Shown here piece by piece: positions 1 to 6,576 of a stretch of 10,990 nucleotides of DNA. The DNA is from Spirochaetaceae bacterium. Lineage in GTDB: Bacteria > Spirochaetota > Spirochaetia > Treponematales > Breznakiellaceae. Below the pieces are notes generated by a model. It was not told where the DNA came from, did no database searches, and saw only the letters and a list, made by a program, of their open reading frames with translations. The stretch is taken from assembly GCA_031278935.1 (NCBI GenBank), contig JAITJK010000201.1, forward strand, positions 1 through 10,990, in the 5' to 3' direction. Made by a program: the position numbers and the translations under genes. Numbering within the stretch: position 1 is the stretch's first letter; each line of letters starts with the position of its first letter.

Positions 1-7
1 AGCTCAT
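1..7 (-). CDS. Possible 5' end of a leftward gene leaving the window
   Basis: Only the first two codons (Met-Ser) of a possible leftward gene lie inside the window, so nothing can be said about its product. The call rests on its upstream signals on the minus strand. An AGGTGG ribosome binding site lies at 14-19, 6 nt before an ATG at 7-5. Upstream there is a TTGACA/TATAGA promoter with a 17-nt spacer. Together these give a transcript leader of about 50 nt, a normal geometry for a bacterial gene. The sequence left of position 1 would settle it. Confidence 0.35.
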
Positions 8-62
8 TGAGTACCACCTGTTCTTCCACCTTTTTTTCTCATTTCTATCCTCAACTTATTCA

Positions 63-91
63 TCTATACAATATTCTAATAATTTTGTCAA
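63..91 (-). promoter_or_regulatory. Predicted sigma70-type promoter, leftward
   Basis: On the minus strand a perfect TTGACA (-35; plus-strand 86-91) is followed, after exactly 17 nt, by TATAGA (-10; plus-strand 63-68). Transcription would start near 56 and run toward the possible gene start at 7. The -35 box sits in the centre of the dyad at 76-103, so a protein bound there would block RNA polymerase. The -10 box matches TATAAT at only four of six positions. Confidence 0.45.
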
Positions 92-103
92 CAAAATTAT
101 TAG
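76..103. repeat. Perfect 28-bp dyad, operator or terminator candidate
   Basis: Two perfect 13-bp inverted arms (76-88 and 91-103) flank a central CA. The outer ends are CTAATAATTTTGT and its complement. The dyad is very AT-rich and embeds the -35 box of the predicted leftward promoter, which suits an operator for a dimeric repressor. As RNA it could also form a hairpin, but no T-run follows on either strand and the stem is AT-rich, so a standard intrinsic terminator is less likely. It begins at the stop codon of the small ORF at 100-204. The cognate regulator is unknown. Confidence 0.6.
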
Positions 104-204
104 GGCACATTGTGCATAACGTGGTGCGGGTATACGCCCTTTGCAATGATGGACGGGGCACGCTTCTCGATACGCTGATAGTATTGATAACTCTGATCGT
201 TCAT
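100..204 (-). CDS. Possible small protein, 34 residues, function unknown
   Basis: A leftward ATG at 204 opens a 34-codon frame beginning MNDQSYQYYQRIEK, with GVYPHHVMHNVP at the C-terminus and TAA at 102-100. The composition (several Tyr, Lys/Arg, a His pair) looks protein-like. The frame lies downstream of the HAD phosphatase gene on the same strand, 44 nt after its stop. The ATG overlaps the stop of a five-codon frame (MELYE) in an ATGA arrangement, which could allow coupled translation. The Shine-Dalgarno sequence is weak: GGAA about 8 nt upstream. No signal peptide or membrane segment is visible and I do not recognise the family. A 34-codon open frame can occur by chance, so this is tentative. 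Confidence 0.3.
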   Translation of the reverse strand: MNDQSYQYYQRIEKRAPSIIAKGVYPHHVMHNVP

Positions 205-248
205 TCGTATAATTCCATACCCTTTTCTTCCCGGCAAACTTCAGTTTT

Positions 249-1016
249 TTAGGATGCGCTAAGGACATAGCGCTTAAACACCCAGGCCACACCGCCCTCG
301 CCAACATTATGGGTAATCACCTTAGCCTCACGCTTCAGGGCGTCGCAGGCGTTTCCCATAGCCACCCCCAGCCCTGCGGCTTTAATAATATCCAGATCGT
401 TTTCGCTGTCCCCCACGGCTATGGCGTCGGCCCGGGTCAATCCCAGGACGGCAAGCACGCGATCCATGCCCGTAACCTTAGTCTCCCCCGCAACAATCCC
501 CTCGGAGTACAGGGTAAATTCATTGATCCGCAGGGCCGGTTCAAAAACCGCGCGCTCTTGAGGACTTAAAAAGCCCTGCATAGTAACTTTGGTTATAATT
601 TCCTGGGGATACTTTTTTTGAAAATCCTCCGGGTGGTGAAGTCGCACCGGAGGCTCTCCATAATCGAACAGCAGAGGCGGCCCCAGGGCAAAAACGCCGG
701 TCTCTCCTTCAAACACGCACCACTTGCGGTTATCCAGGTAGAGCTGGCAGATTTTCGGTAATAACTCCGTAGGCACTGCCTTTCGGTACAGAATCTGCCC
801 GGAAAGCACCACCGTCGCTCCGCAGCCCGCTACCATGCCGTCAAGCCAGGGTACCGCTTTTAGGGCAAGGGGTAGGCTTGCCATAGACCGTCCGGTGGAT
901 AAAAAAATTTTATGACCGGCCTTATGGGCCGCTTCAATCTGCTGTAGGTCTTCGGGAAACGGACCGGCTTCACCATCAATCAAGGTCCCGTCAATATCCA
1001 AAAATATCGCCTTCAT
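249..1016 (-). CDS. HAD-superfamily phosphatase, Cof-type (subclass IIB)
   Basis: This 255-residue cytoplasmic phosphatase has all four HAD motifs in order. Motif I is DIDGT, with the nucleophile Asp7 and the acid/base Asp9. Motif II is STGRS with Ser40. A motif III lysine is at about Lys180 (GETKVTG), and motif IV is GDSENDLDI at 202-210, which binds Mg2+. The large insert between motifs II and III (about 75-175) is the C2 cap typical of Cof/YidA-like enzymes. These usually dephosphorylate small sugar phosphates, nucleotides or cofactor intermediates; the substrate cannot be read from the sequence. The start at 1016 is chosen because DIDGT normally lies within about ten residues of the N-terminus. 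An ATG at 1046 is in frame but would add ten residues. Neither start has a convincing Shine-Dalgarno sequence. Nearby genes do not suggest a pathway. Confidence 0.9.
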   Translation of the reverse strand: MKAIFLDIDGTLIDGEAGPFPEDLQQIEAAHKAGHKIFLSTGRSMASLPLALKAVPWLDGMVAGCGATVVLSGQILYRKAVPTELLPKICQLYLDNRKWCVFEGETGVFALGPPLLFDYGEPPVRLHHPEDFQKKYPQEIITKVTMQGFLSPQERAVFEPALRINEFTLYSEGIVAGETKVTGMDRVLAVLGLTRADAIAVGDSENDLDIIKAAGLGVAMGNACDALKREAKVITHNVGEGGVAWVFKRYVLSAS

Positions 1017-1046
1017 GATACGGTTAGGGTATCTTGGAAAGCACAT

Positions 1047-1490
1047 AGTTACAAGATAGCGATGACTCCACTGTCACGGCGCCTGCGGTGAGCGTAGCGG
1101 GGCTTTTCGGTAGAGACTCGACGTGAGGCGCCATCTAACCACACGGCAAGTCAGAGGCCTCAAACCCGCTGACTGGGCCTCCACGTCAGGTGTCTGGCCA
1201 TAGTCCCTTTATTTTCAATGACTGTAGAAAACTCCATTTTAGATTACCGCAAACAAGCCCAAGAATGCAGCTCCATTTATTTGTGTTCATAGTGACGTTT
1301 TTTTATAGAGTAAGCACAGTCCCTTTTGGGTAATATTCCGGAGCTGGGATACAGGGACGGAATAGGATCCCCGTTGGAATTAGCAATTTATCCCCAGATA
1401 TACTTGGCCCGGTACCGCTTCAAATGATATCCTTAAGCTGGTATTGGGTTTATTCGCAATTTGCGGACTTTTTCTCTGTCGAATGCAACG
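1047..1490. other. Intergenic stretch, structured, possible decayed coding
   Basis: No intact gene is visible between the leftward HAD gene and the 3' end of the leftward membrane-protein gene. The left part (1075-1190) carries nested inverted repeats, listed separately. Farther right, TATTCCG at 1334-1340 is complementary to CGGAATA at 1358-1364. A short palindrome, CGCAATTTGCG, at 1455-1465 is followed on the plus strand by a run of T; its 4-bp stem is too short to call a terminator. On the plus strand two adjacent open frames (1314-1424, then a +1 shifted frame to 1494) read like protein. The second ends in a membrane-helix-like tail (DILKLVLGLFAICGLFLC). They may be a decayed gene fragment, but no start codon or recognisable family was found. 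Confidence 0.4.
1120..1187. repeat. Nested inverted repeats (possible structured RNA)
   Basis: GACGTGAGGC at 1120-1129 pairs with GCCTCCACGTC at 1177-1187, with one bulged base. Inside it, AGTCAG at 1149-1154 pairs with CTGACT at 1169-1174. Just outside, GGCGCCT at 1078-1084 is the exact complement of AGGCGCC at 1126-1132, so alternative pairings exist. The block lies upstream of the HAD gene on its strand and could be part of its leader, a small RNA, or an old repeat. It matches no RNA family I know. Confidence 0.35.
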
Positions 1491-3641
1491 TTAATACGTA
1501 GTCCGACTTGAGCCTAAACCCGTAAGGGGAACGCGTTTAATCACCTGCAGGACGTAATCCCTGTGAGCCGGTGGAGGCAGGGGGTCTAAGTCCGGGTCCC
1601 AGGCCGTATACCGCGCTTCTACCCGCAGCCAGCCGGAAAAATCCCGGGGCAGAACGATTTCCGTGAAAAAGCGCCGGGGAGGTCCTTCCCCTAGGATGAA
1701 AGCAATGGAATTCTGCTCGTGGTTGATCTCAAAAGGCATATCTGCGGCGTAGATCACCGGTAAAATTCCCGCTTCAGGCTCTAGGGATAGGGCAAAACAC
1801 TGGGGAGACCCGCGAGCTTCCAGGGTGATCCCCAGGGTCTGTCGTTCCAGAAAGGGCAGGCTGCGGGTCTGAATCCGCACAATCTCCCCAGAAGGAGGCG
1901 TTTCTTCCGGTTCGATCAGGGTTCGGCGCATGGGAGGCGCGGCAACCCGTGGGCCCCACCACTGGGTGCACACGACTAGCGCTCCGAATGCGCCGCCCAA
2001 CAGGACCACCGAGAAAAGTAGTCGAGAGAGAAAGAAGGGAAACCTCTGCCGGGGCTTTCCCAGTGTGGCGCCCCGTTCCAAGATAAGCATAAAGGGTAGC
2101 ATGATAATCGCCAGATATAGGGAAATAAGCCCGTGTTCGTCCAGGAACAGTGCAGTAAGCCTCCCGGAGCTGAAAGGTAGTCGGAGCGCATCGTTCCTAA
2201 GCAGGAGAAACAAAAGCTCTACCCCCCGTAGGGGCGTAATCAGCGCACACAGGTACACCGCCGGCGCCCAGGGTATGACCGCCCCGAGAAACGTGAAGGC
2301 CAGGACCCACATAAAGACCGGTGTAAAGGTGATATTCAGCCCCGCAGCGATAAACACCCCCAAGCTCACCAGGATCACCGCAGTGGCGCCGTAAAGAAGG
2401 CTCTTGCCGGGGATTGATACGAGATCCAAGAGGGGAAACAATGCCGAAAGGAACAAGAGGGCCAGGGCCAGCTTGAATCCCGCCCGGCCATAGTCGCTCA
2501 GGGTGGGTAGGTTATAGTGAGCGGACACCAAGGCGATGACCGATCCCGCAGCCTCCAAGGCAATGACCAGGAAGGAGAGCATGATCAGGGGGATCCAGCC
2601 CCAGCGCTGAAATACGCGCCATTGCTCCACTAAGACATTCCGGGACACAATGGAATAGATCAAAAACGCAAACAGCAGCATCCCCATAAGGAGCATGAAA
2701 AAAAGCACCGTAAGGCCCTCAGAGACAAACCAGTAGCGCCCAAAATAATGGAAAATAATATAATGATAGTCCAGGTTCCCCATAGACACCTCCAATATCT
2801 CGGCGTATTCCACCAGGGCGGCAGCGAGGCGCTCAACGGAGAGGTCCGTGGCGTATCCGGGCGGCGCTTTCCCCGTTCCCCAGGGCAAGGGTTCGTATTC
2901 CGCCTGAGACCCCTGTATCGAAAGGGCCTGGATCCCCCGGGTTAAGGTCCGACTTACTACATCCGGCCCCTCGACCAGGTTCAGCCAGTAGAGCTCATTG
3001 AAGCTCACCCCCAGACGGTAGGGTATCTCCCGGGACTCCCCTATCCGCATCAAGGATTTCAGCACGGTTAAGGCGGCGATACGCTTCCCACCTCCATGGT
3101 GGATGACGAGAGAAACCGGGGCCTTGGCTATATCCAGGTACACCAACAGGGTCTGTTCGGGATTATCCAGCTCTCTGTACAGGTCTTCCAGGCCCAAGTG
3201 GGAAAGGCTCCGCATATCCTTGGGTAGTTGGGAGACCTCATCCCCTAGAAAGGCCACCCGGATAGGTATAGTCGCGCCGTAGTTGCGGATATGCCGGATG
3301 AACTCGATCCCCAGGTACACCCCGAAGGGCAATTCCATTGTATCATTTTCCGGGTAAAAGCCTGGTTCCTCGCTGGAGAGGGGAATCCCCAGCACCAAAA
3401 TTGCATCTCGCCCGGTCTCGGGGGACGGTGGCAGCGCCACATGCACCGACGTACCGAAACCCCCATACTCGGCAAAGAGGGGGCGTTCTTCAAAGGGTAT
3501 CTGCTCTTCCTTGAGCAGGTTAATTAAGGTCTGCAGACGGCGGCCTTCCCCGGCCTTGAGGCTCCAGGGAAAGCCGAAGCACAGTAGTAAGAGAAGCAGC
3601 CCTCCAAACCGTCCAGGAATTACTATCACGACATTAAGCAT
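1491..3641 (-). CDS. Large membrane protein with degenerate M28-peptidase-like ectodomain
   Basis: The protein is 716 residues. Numbering is from ATG 3641, chosen because GGGGAG (3648-3653, minus strand) lies 6 nt upstream; a GTG at 3680 would add 13 residues ahead of the hydrophobic N-terminus. Residues 2-25 form a signal peptide or anchor. Residues about 30-300 are an alpha/beta domain whose strand order resembles M28 aminopeptidases: DAILVLGI, then RVAFLGDE at 128-135, then LLVYLDIA at 165-172. The M28 zinc ligands are not evident: there is no His-x-Asp after the AILVLG strand and no Glu-Glu pair at FLGDE. About eight membrane helices follow (about 303-565), then a soluble C-terminal domain of some 140 residues. 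M28 domain, multipass region and extracytoplasmic tail is the plan of eukaryotic ERMP1, and in part of GAA1. A non-catalytic or assembly role at the cytoplasmic membrane is an inference. I do not recognise a named bacterial family. Confidence 0.8.
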   Translation of the reverse strand: MLNVVIVIPGRFGGLLLLLLCFGFPWSLKAGEGRRLQTLINLLKEEQIPFEERPLFAEYGGFGTSVHVALPPSPETGRDAILVLGIPLSSEEPGFYPENDTMELPFGVYLGIEFIRHIRNYGATIPIRVAFLGDEVSQLPKDMRSLSHLGLEDLYRELDNPEQTLLVYLDIAKAPVSLVIHHGGGKRIAALTVLKSLMRIGESREIPYRLGVSFNELYWLNLVEGPDVVSRTLTRGIQALSIQGSQAEYEPLPWGTGKAPPGYATDLSVERLAAALVEYAEILEVSMGNLDYHYIIFHYFGRYWFVSEGLTVLFFMLLMGMLLFAFLIYSIVSRNVLVEQWRVFQRWGWIPLIMLSFLVIALEAAGSVIALVSAHYNLPTLSDYGRAGFKLALALLFLSALFPLLDLVSIPGKSLLYGATAVILVSLGVFIAAGLNITFTPVFMWVLAFTFLGAVIPWAPAVYLCALITPLRGVELLFLLLRNDALRLPFSSGRLTALFLDEHGLISLYLAIIMLPFMLILERGATLGKPRQRFPFFLSRLLFSVVLLGGAFGALVVCTQWWGPRVAAPPMRRTLIEPEETPPSGEIVRIQTRSLPFLERQTLGITLEARGSPQCFALSLEPEAGILPVIYAADMPFEINHEQNSIAFILGEGPPRRFFTEIVLPRDFSGWLRVEARYTAWDPDLDPLPPPAHRDYVLQVIKRVPLTGLGSSRTTY

Positions 3642-4101
3642 ACCCCACTCCCCAAGGGGGTTAAAACCCTCGGCCGCCACCGGATCATCCTGGACATCAG
3701 CCCTACCCAGGAGATGCGGGCTGTTTTGGAGTAGGTGAAGGTGAAAGTCCTGAGTACTTAAAGGCCCCTCATGAAAACCGTACCATCACCTATGACCAGC
3801 CCCGCATAGTTCCGGTTTCTTCCAGGAATGAATAGGCCCTGCAGCAGGTAAGAACACAGCCATGACAATATTGATGAGAGATCGACATCAACGGTATAGG
3901 CAGAGCCTCGCTCGGGCGTATCTCTGATCGGTGAGGGCCGTATGGGTGGTTCTCCACCCTAATATGATGCCCGCCGTATGTTTCCGCATACCCCCACCCC
4001 CCCATATATGCTAAAACAGGCTTATTAGGACCTTTTAAAGAATGTTTAGTTCTTTATTAGACCTTCCCATAGGGATGGGCATATTGTGAAGGAGAACTTT
4101 T
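3642..4101. other. Intergenic stretch without an intact gene
   Basis: This lies between the divergent membrane-protein gene and the gene remnant at 4102. A plus-strand frame is open from 3665 to 3835 and reads convincingly near its end (EYLKAPHENRTITYDQPRI), but it has no ATG start and no family I recognise. It may be a decayed C-terminal fragment. Three short hairpins are visible: TTGATG/CATCAA (3871-3876, 3886-3891), GGGTGG-TTCT-CCACCC (3944-3959), and TAAAGAA/TTCTTTA (4036-4056). A C-rich run follows at about 3987-4000. No clear promoter for the membrane-protein gene was found. Confidence 0.4.
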
Positions 4102-4345
4102 ATGAGAAAGTGCTCAGGTTTTATAGCAGGAATACTCAGCACGGATTCCACCTGGCCATATCAGAGTGGCGCAAGGGAACCTATACCTACCAGGGTTCCT
4201 CGGCTACCATTACGGTACCAATTCCTGGAATGGTACCACTAAAAACTGGGTCAGCGGATCAGGGACGGGAACTGCTTCAGTTCGGAGGATAAGCTGACTA
4301 TTACTTTCAGGGAGAATTCCCTTGCCTTTACGAAAAAGGAACCCC
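4102..4345 (+). pseudogene. Frameshifted remnant of a small beta-rich protein gene
   Basis: An AAGGAG ribosome binding site at 4089-4094 lies 7 nt before ATG 4102. The frame starts like a signal peptide (MRKCSGFIAGIL), then loses sense and stops at 4240. Protein-like sequence continues in the other two frames. GTYTYQGSSATIT lies in the frame of 4086, then YGTNSWNGTTKNWVSGSG in the frame of 4202, then SEDKLTITFRENSLAFTKK back in the frame of 4288. Read in order these give a secreted or lipoprotein-sized protein with repeated S-x-x-(A/L)TIT-type beta strands, as in small treponemal surface proteins. At least three frame changes mean it cannot be made as one chain. The family is not certain, and the right boundary is approximate. 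Confidence 0.45.
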
Positions 4346-4436
4346 TTGCTGCGGTAAGATCTTATTCGCGTCTCTGTTGCAGGGGCGCGTTTTACTTTGG
4401 TGAGGGGATCAACCCTAGGGGCAGAGCCCGGGTATC

Positions 4437-4517
4437 CGTCATCGTGAGGCGCGGAGTACCGAAACAATCTAGACAAGCATCTTCCCACTGGATAGCTTCG
4501 TTTCACTCGCCATGACG
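4437..4517. repeat. 81-bp imperfect palindromic repeat element
   Basis: The element begins CGTCAT at 4437 and ends with its complement ATGACG at 4517. Imperfect inverted arms run inward: the left has CGTGAG then CGAAACAATCTAG, the right has CTGGATAGCTTCGTTTCACTCG. This layout resembles small REP/MITE-like palindromes scattered in intergenic DNA of many bacteria, often with CGTCATTGCGAG termini and an inner GAAGCAATC block. Such elements carry no gene and are moved, if at all, by an enzyme supplied elsewhere. It lies between the gene remnant and the RNase gene. Only one copy is in this window, so repetition in the genome is inferred. Confidence 0.55.
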
Positions 4518-4570
4518 AGGGTACCCCTAACCACGCTGCCTCCCAATACGACTCCACGGCAGGTGGCGAC

Positions 4571-4613
4571 GGGTGGCGGGGGAGGCCCTCGCTACACCCA
4601 CCGCAGGTGTGGT
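4571..4613 (+). promoter_or_regulatory. Two mutually exclusive leader hairpins before the RNase gene
   Basis: Hairpin A pairs 4571-4582 with 4586-4599: GGGTG/CACCC, GCG/CGC, then a GC-rich inner stem with a TA bulge at 4593-4594. Hairpin B pairs 4591-4598 with 4606-4613 (8 bp including two G-T pairs) around a 7-nt loop. Both use 4591-4598, so only one can form at a time. Hairpin B reaches to within a base of the likely ribosome binding region AAAGTGAG (4614-4621). The arrangement could modulate translation. No stability was computed, and no promoter upstream was identified. Confidence 0.35.
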
Positions 4614-4625
4614 AAAGTGAGCGGG

Positions 4626-6458
4626 ATGATACGTGAAAAAAGTCTTGTGGTGTATAAAGAACGGCCCGCCCTAGTACAGACCCTGGGGGAGAAGATAGGG
4701 ATAATCCTCCTGGGAGGCGAGTCCCTGCGGGTCCGGCAAAAGGATATTGAGCTGTTGCATCCCGGGCCCTGCTCTCTGGATAGCCTTGAGCAGGAATTGC
4801 CCCAGGCGGATGTACAAGCGGCCTGGGAGTTGTTGGAGGGGAACCGGATCGCCTTGGCGGAACTGGCGGAACTGATGTACGGGGACTACACCGGGAGTAC
4901 AGCCTGGGCTGCATACCGACTCTTCAAAGACGGTTTGTATTTTGCCGGAACCCTTAAGGAAATACAGCGCCGGCCCCAGGAAGAAGTGGAAGCGGAAACC
5001 GCGAAACGGACGGAAAAACAGCGGGAACTGGCGGAACGGGAGGCTTTTTTAGAACGCCTTAAGGCGCGAACCTTGAAATTCCCGGAGGATCGACGGTTTC
5101 TCCTGGATGTGGAAGCTCTGGCGTATGGCAAAACCGATAAAAGCCGCACCCTCAAAGACCTGAAACTCTCCGAATCGCCCCAGGAAGCCCATAGGGTCCT
5201 GCTCGGAACCGGATACTGGACGCCCTGGGTCAATCCTCACCCCCTGCGCTTCGGCCTTTCGCCGGTATCGGCGAAAATCCCAGTAAACCCACCGCCGGAA
5301 GATGAGGAACGGGTGGACCTTACCTACCTTAAAGCCTTTGCCATTGATAACCCCTGGAGCAATGATCCGGACGATGCCATTTCCGTAGAAGATGCGTGCC
5401 TCTGGGTCCACGTGGCGGATCCTGGCTCCTCGATCCTACCGGGGAGCCCTGCCGACGGGGAGGCCCGTAATCGGGGGGCCACCCTCTACCTTCCGGAAGG
5501 GGCCTCCATGATGTTGGCCGAAGAAGCCCTTGCGTGGTATGCCCTGGGTATGCGCTCTCCTTCCCCAGCGCTGTCTTTCAAGATGACCCTCAATGATGCA
5601 GGGGCTATCGTGGAAACGCTTATTTGCCGGTCCTGGGTTCGGGTAAGTCGCTTGACCTACCAAGAGGCCGACGCGCTGCTTACGCGGGATAGCGAGGGGA
5701 CGACGGAATTGCGGGCCCTCTTCGCTCTAGCAGAGAAAAACCTGGCTCGCCGCCGGGACGCCGGGGCGGTGTTCATGGAATTCCCAGAAGTGCATATTAC
5801 CCTTACCCAGGAGCAGGTCGCTGTGGAACCCCTAAGTGCCTATCGATCCGCAGACATGGTCCGGGAATGTATGCTCTTGGCCGGAGAAGGGGCCGCGCGC
5901 TGGGCCTTGCGGCGGCAGTTGTCCTTCCCCTACGTGAGCCAGGAAACCGGAGAGCTGCCCCACGTCCCGCTACAGGGTATGGCTGGGTCTTACCAGCTCC
6001 GCCGCTGTATGCGGCCCCGGACCCTTTCGGTTAAGCCGGGAATCCACTGGGGTCTGGGGCTTGACGTCTATACCCAAGTTACCAGCCCTTTGCGCCGGTA
6101 TACGGACCTCTTGGCCCACCAGCAAATCCGCGCCGTGCTCCGGCAGGAAGCCCCCTTGGGGGAGGCAGAGCTCCTGTTCCGGCTGGGAGCTGGGGAAGGG
6201 GCGAGCCTCGCCACCGTACAGGCGGAACGAGCCTCCCGGGCCCACTGGCTTGCGGTATACCTAATGGATAAAAAAGGTTCTACCTGGGACGCCGTGGTGT
6301 TGGAGAAGCGGGGCAACCGATTCCTGGTTATGATCCCGGCCTTGGGCTTAGAAACCCAGGTGGCCCTCAAAGGGGAGCGGGAGCCTAATGAGCCGGTACT
6401 ACTCACTCTGGCCTCGGTGCGGCTTCCTGAAACGGATATGGTTTTTGTAAGCGAATGA
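4626..6458 (+). CDS. RNB-domain 3'-5' exoribonuclease (RNase II/R family)
   Basis: This 610-residue enzyme degrades single-stranded RNA from the 3' end to 5'-nucleotides in the cytoplasm. The catalytic Mg2+ site is intact: IDNPWSNDPDDAIS holds Asp241, Asp247, Asp249 and Asp250, matching the four aspartates of E. coli RNase II. The second signature, SPLRRYTDLLAHQQIRAVL at 487-505, supplies the active-site arginine. Residues about 60-115 look like the winged-helix region found in cyanobacterial/organellar RNB proteins, and 115-150 is a charged helix. No classical pair of cold-shock domains is visible at the N-terminus. A short S1/OB-like C-terminus (about 550-610) completes it. It is slightly shorter than RNase II (644) and much shorter than RNase R. 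The frame is open from 4512, but those 38 residues are low-complexity and start inside the palindromic element. ATG 4626 fits best, with a weak AAAGTGAG site. Confidence 0.9.
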   Translation: MIREKSLVVYKERPALVQTLGEKIGIILLGGESLRVRQKDIELLHPGPCSLDSLEQELPQADVQAAWELLEGNRIALAELAELMYGDYTGSTAWAAYRLFKDGLYFAGTLKEIQRRPQEEVEAETAKRTEKQRELAEREAFLERLKARTLKFPEDRRFLLDVEALAYGKTDKSRTLKDLKLSESPQEAHRVLLGTGYWTPWVNPHPLRFGLSPVSAKIPVNPPPEDEERVDLTYLKAFAIDNPWSNDPDDAISVEDACLWVHVADPGSSILPGSPADGEARNRGATLYLPEGASMMLAEEALAWYALGMRSPSPALSFKMTLNDAGAIVETLICRSWVRVSRLTYQEADALLTRDSEGTTELRALFALAEKNLARRRDAGAVFMEFPEVHITLTQEQVAVEPLSAYRSADMVRECMLLAGEGAARWALRRQLSFPYVSQETGELPHVPLQGMAGSYQLRRCMRPRTLSVKPGIHWGLGLDVYTQVTSPLRRYTDLLAHQQIRAVLRQEAPLGEAELLFRLGAGEGASLATVQAERASRAHWLAVYLMDKKGSTWDAVVLEKRGNRFLVMIPALGLETQVALKGEREPNEPVLLTLASVRLPETDMVFVSE

Positions 6459-6539
6459 AGGCCATCCATGCCGAAAGCAGGGGGATCTGCAAAAGGATAA
6501 AAAAATACGCACTTCCCCCGTAAAATGGGCTAAACCATC

Positions 6540-6567
6540 TTGACGTAATGATAATTGTGTATAAAAT
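6540..6567 (+). promoter_or_regulatory. Predicted sigma70-type promoter of the che operon
   Basis: TTGACG at 6540-6545 and TAAAAT at 6562-6567 are separated by 16 nt. An overlapping TATAAA at 6560-6565 has only a 14-nt spacer. Transcription would start at about 6573-6577, that is at or just before the cheA ATG at 6577. No flagellar sigma28-type pattern (TAAA with GCCGATAA) was seen. The 118-nt gap from the RNase gene to cheA holds no clear terminator, so read-through from the RNase gene is also possible. Confidence 0.45.
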
Positions 6568-6576
6568 TACTTTTAT

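Noticed and set aside
7..252. An 81-residue plus-strand frame
   Set aside because: It runs antisense to the dyad, the promoter and the more protein-like minus-strand small frame, and it has no ribosome binding site.
1930..2394. A 154-residue plus-strand frame
   Set aside because: It lies wholly inside, and antisense to, the membrane-protein gene, and is rich in Arg/Ser/Pro like other shadow frames.
3932..3985. A group II intron domain V-like fold around GGCCGTATGGGTGG
   Set aside because: It lacks the AGC/CGC triad and a GNRA loop, and no reverse transcriptase or intron 5' end is visible.
3790..4005. A 71-residue minus-strand frame
   Set aside because: Its composition does not look like a protein, it has no ribosome site, and the region holds several unrelated hairpins.
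4512..4625. The upstream ATG as the start of the RNase gene
   Set aside because: The ATG lies in the palindromic element, and the 38 extra residues are low-complexity with no family resemblance.
4210..4914. A 234-residue minus-strand frame
   Set aside because: It is Pro/Arg/Ser-rich, crosses the palindromic element and runs antisense to the start of the RNase gene. It is a by-product of GC-rich DNA.
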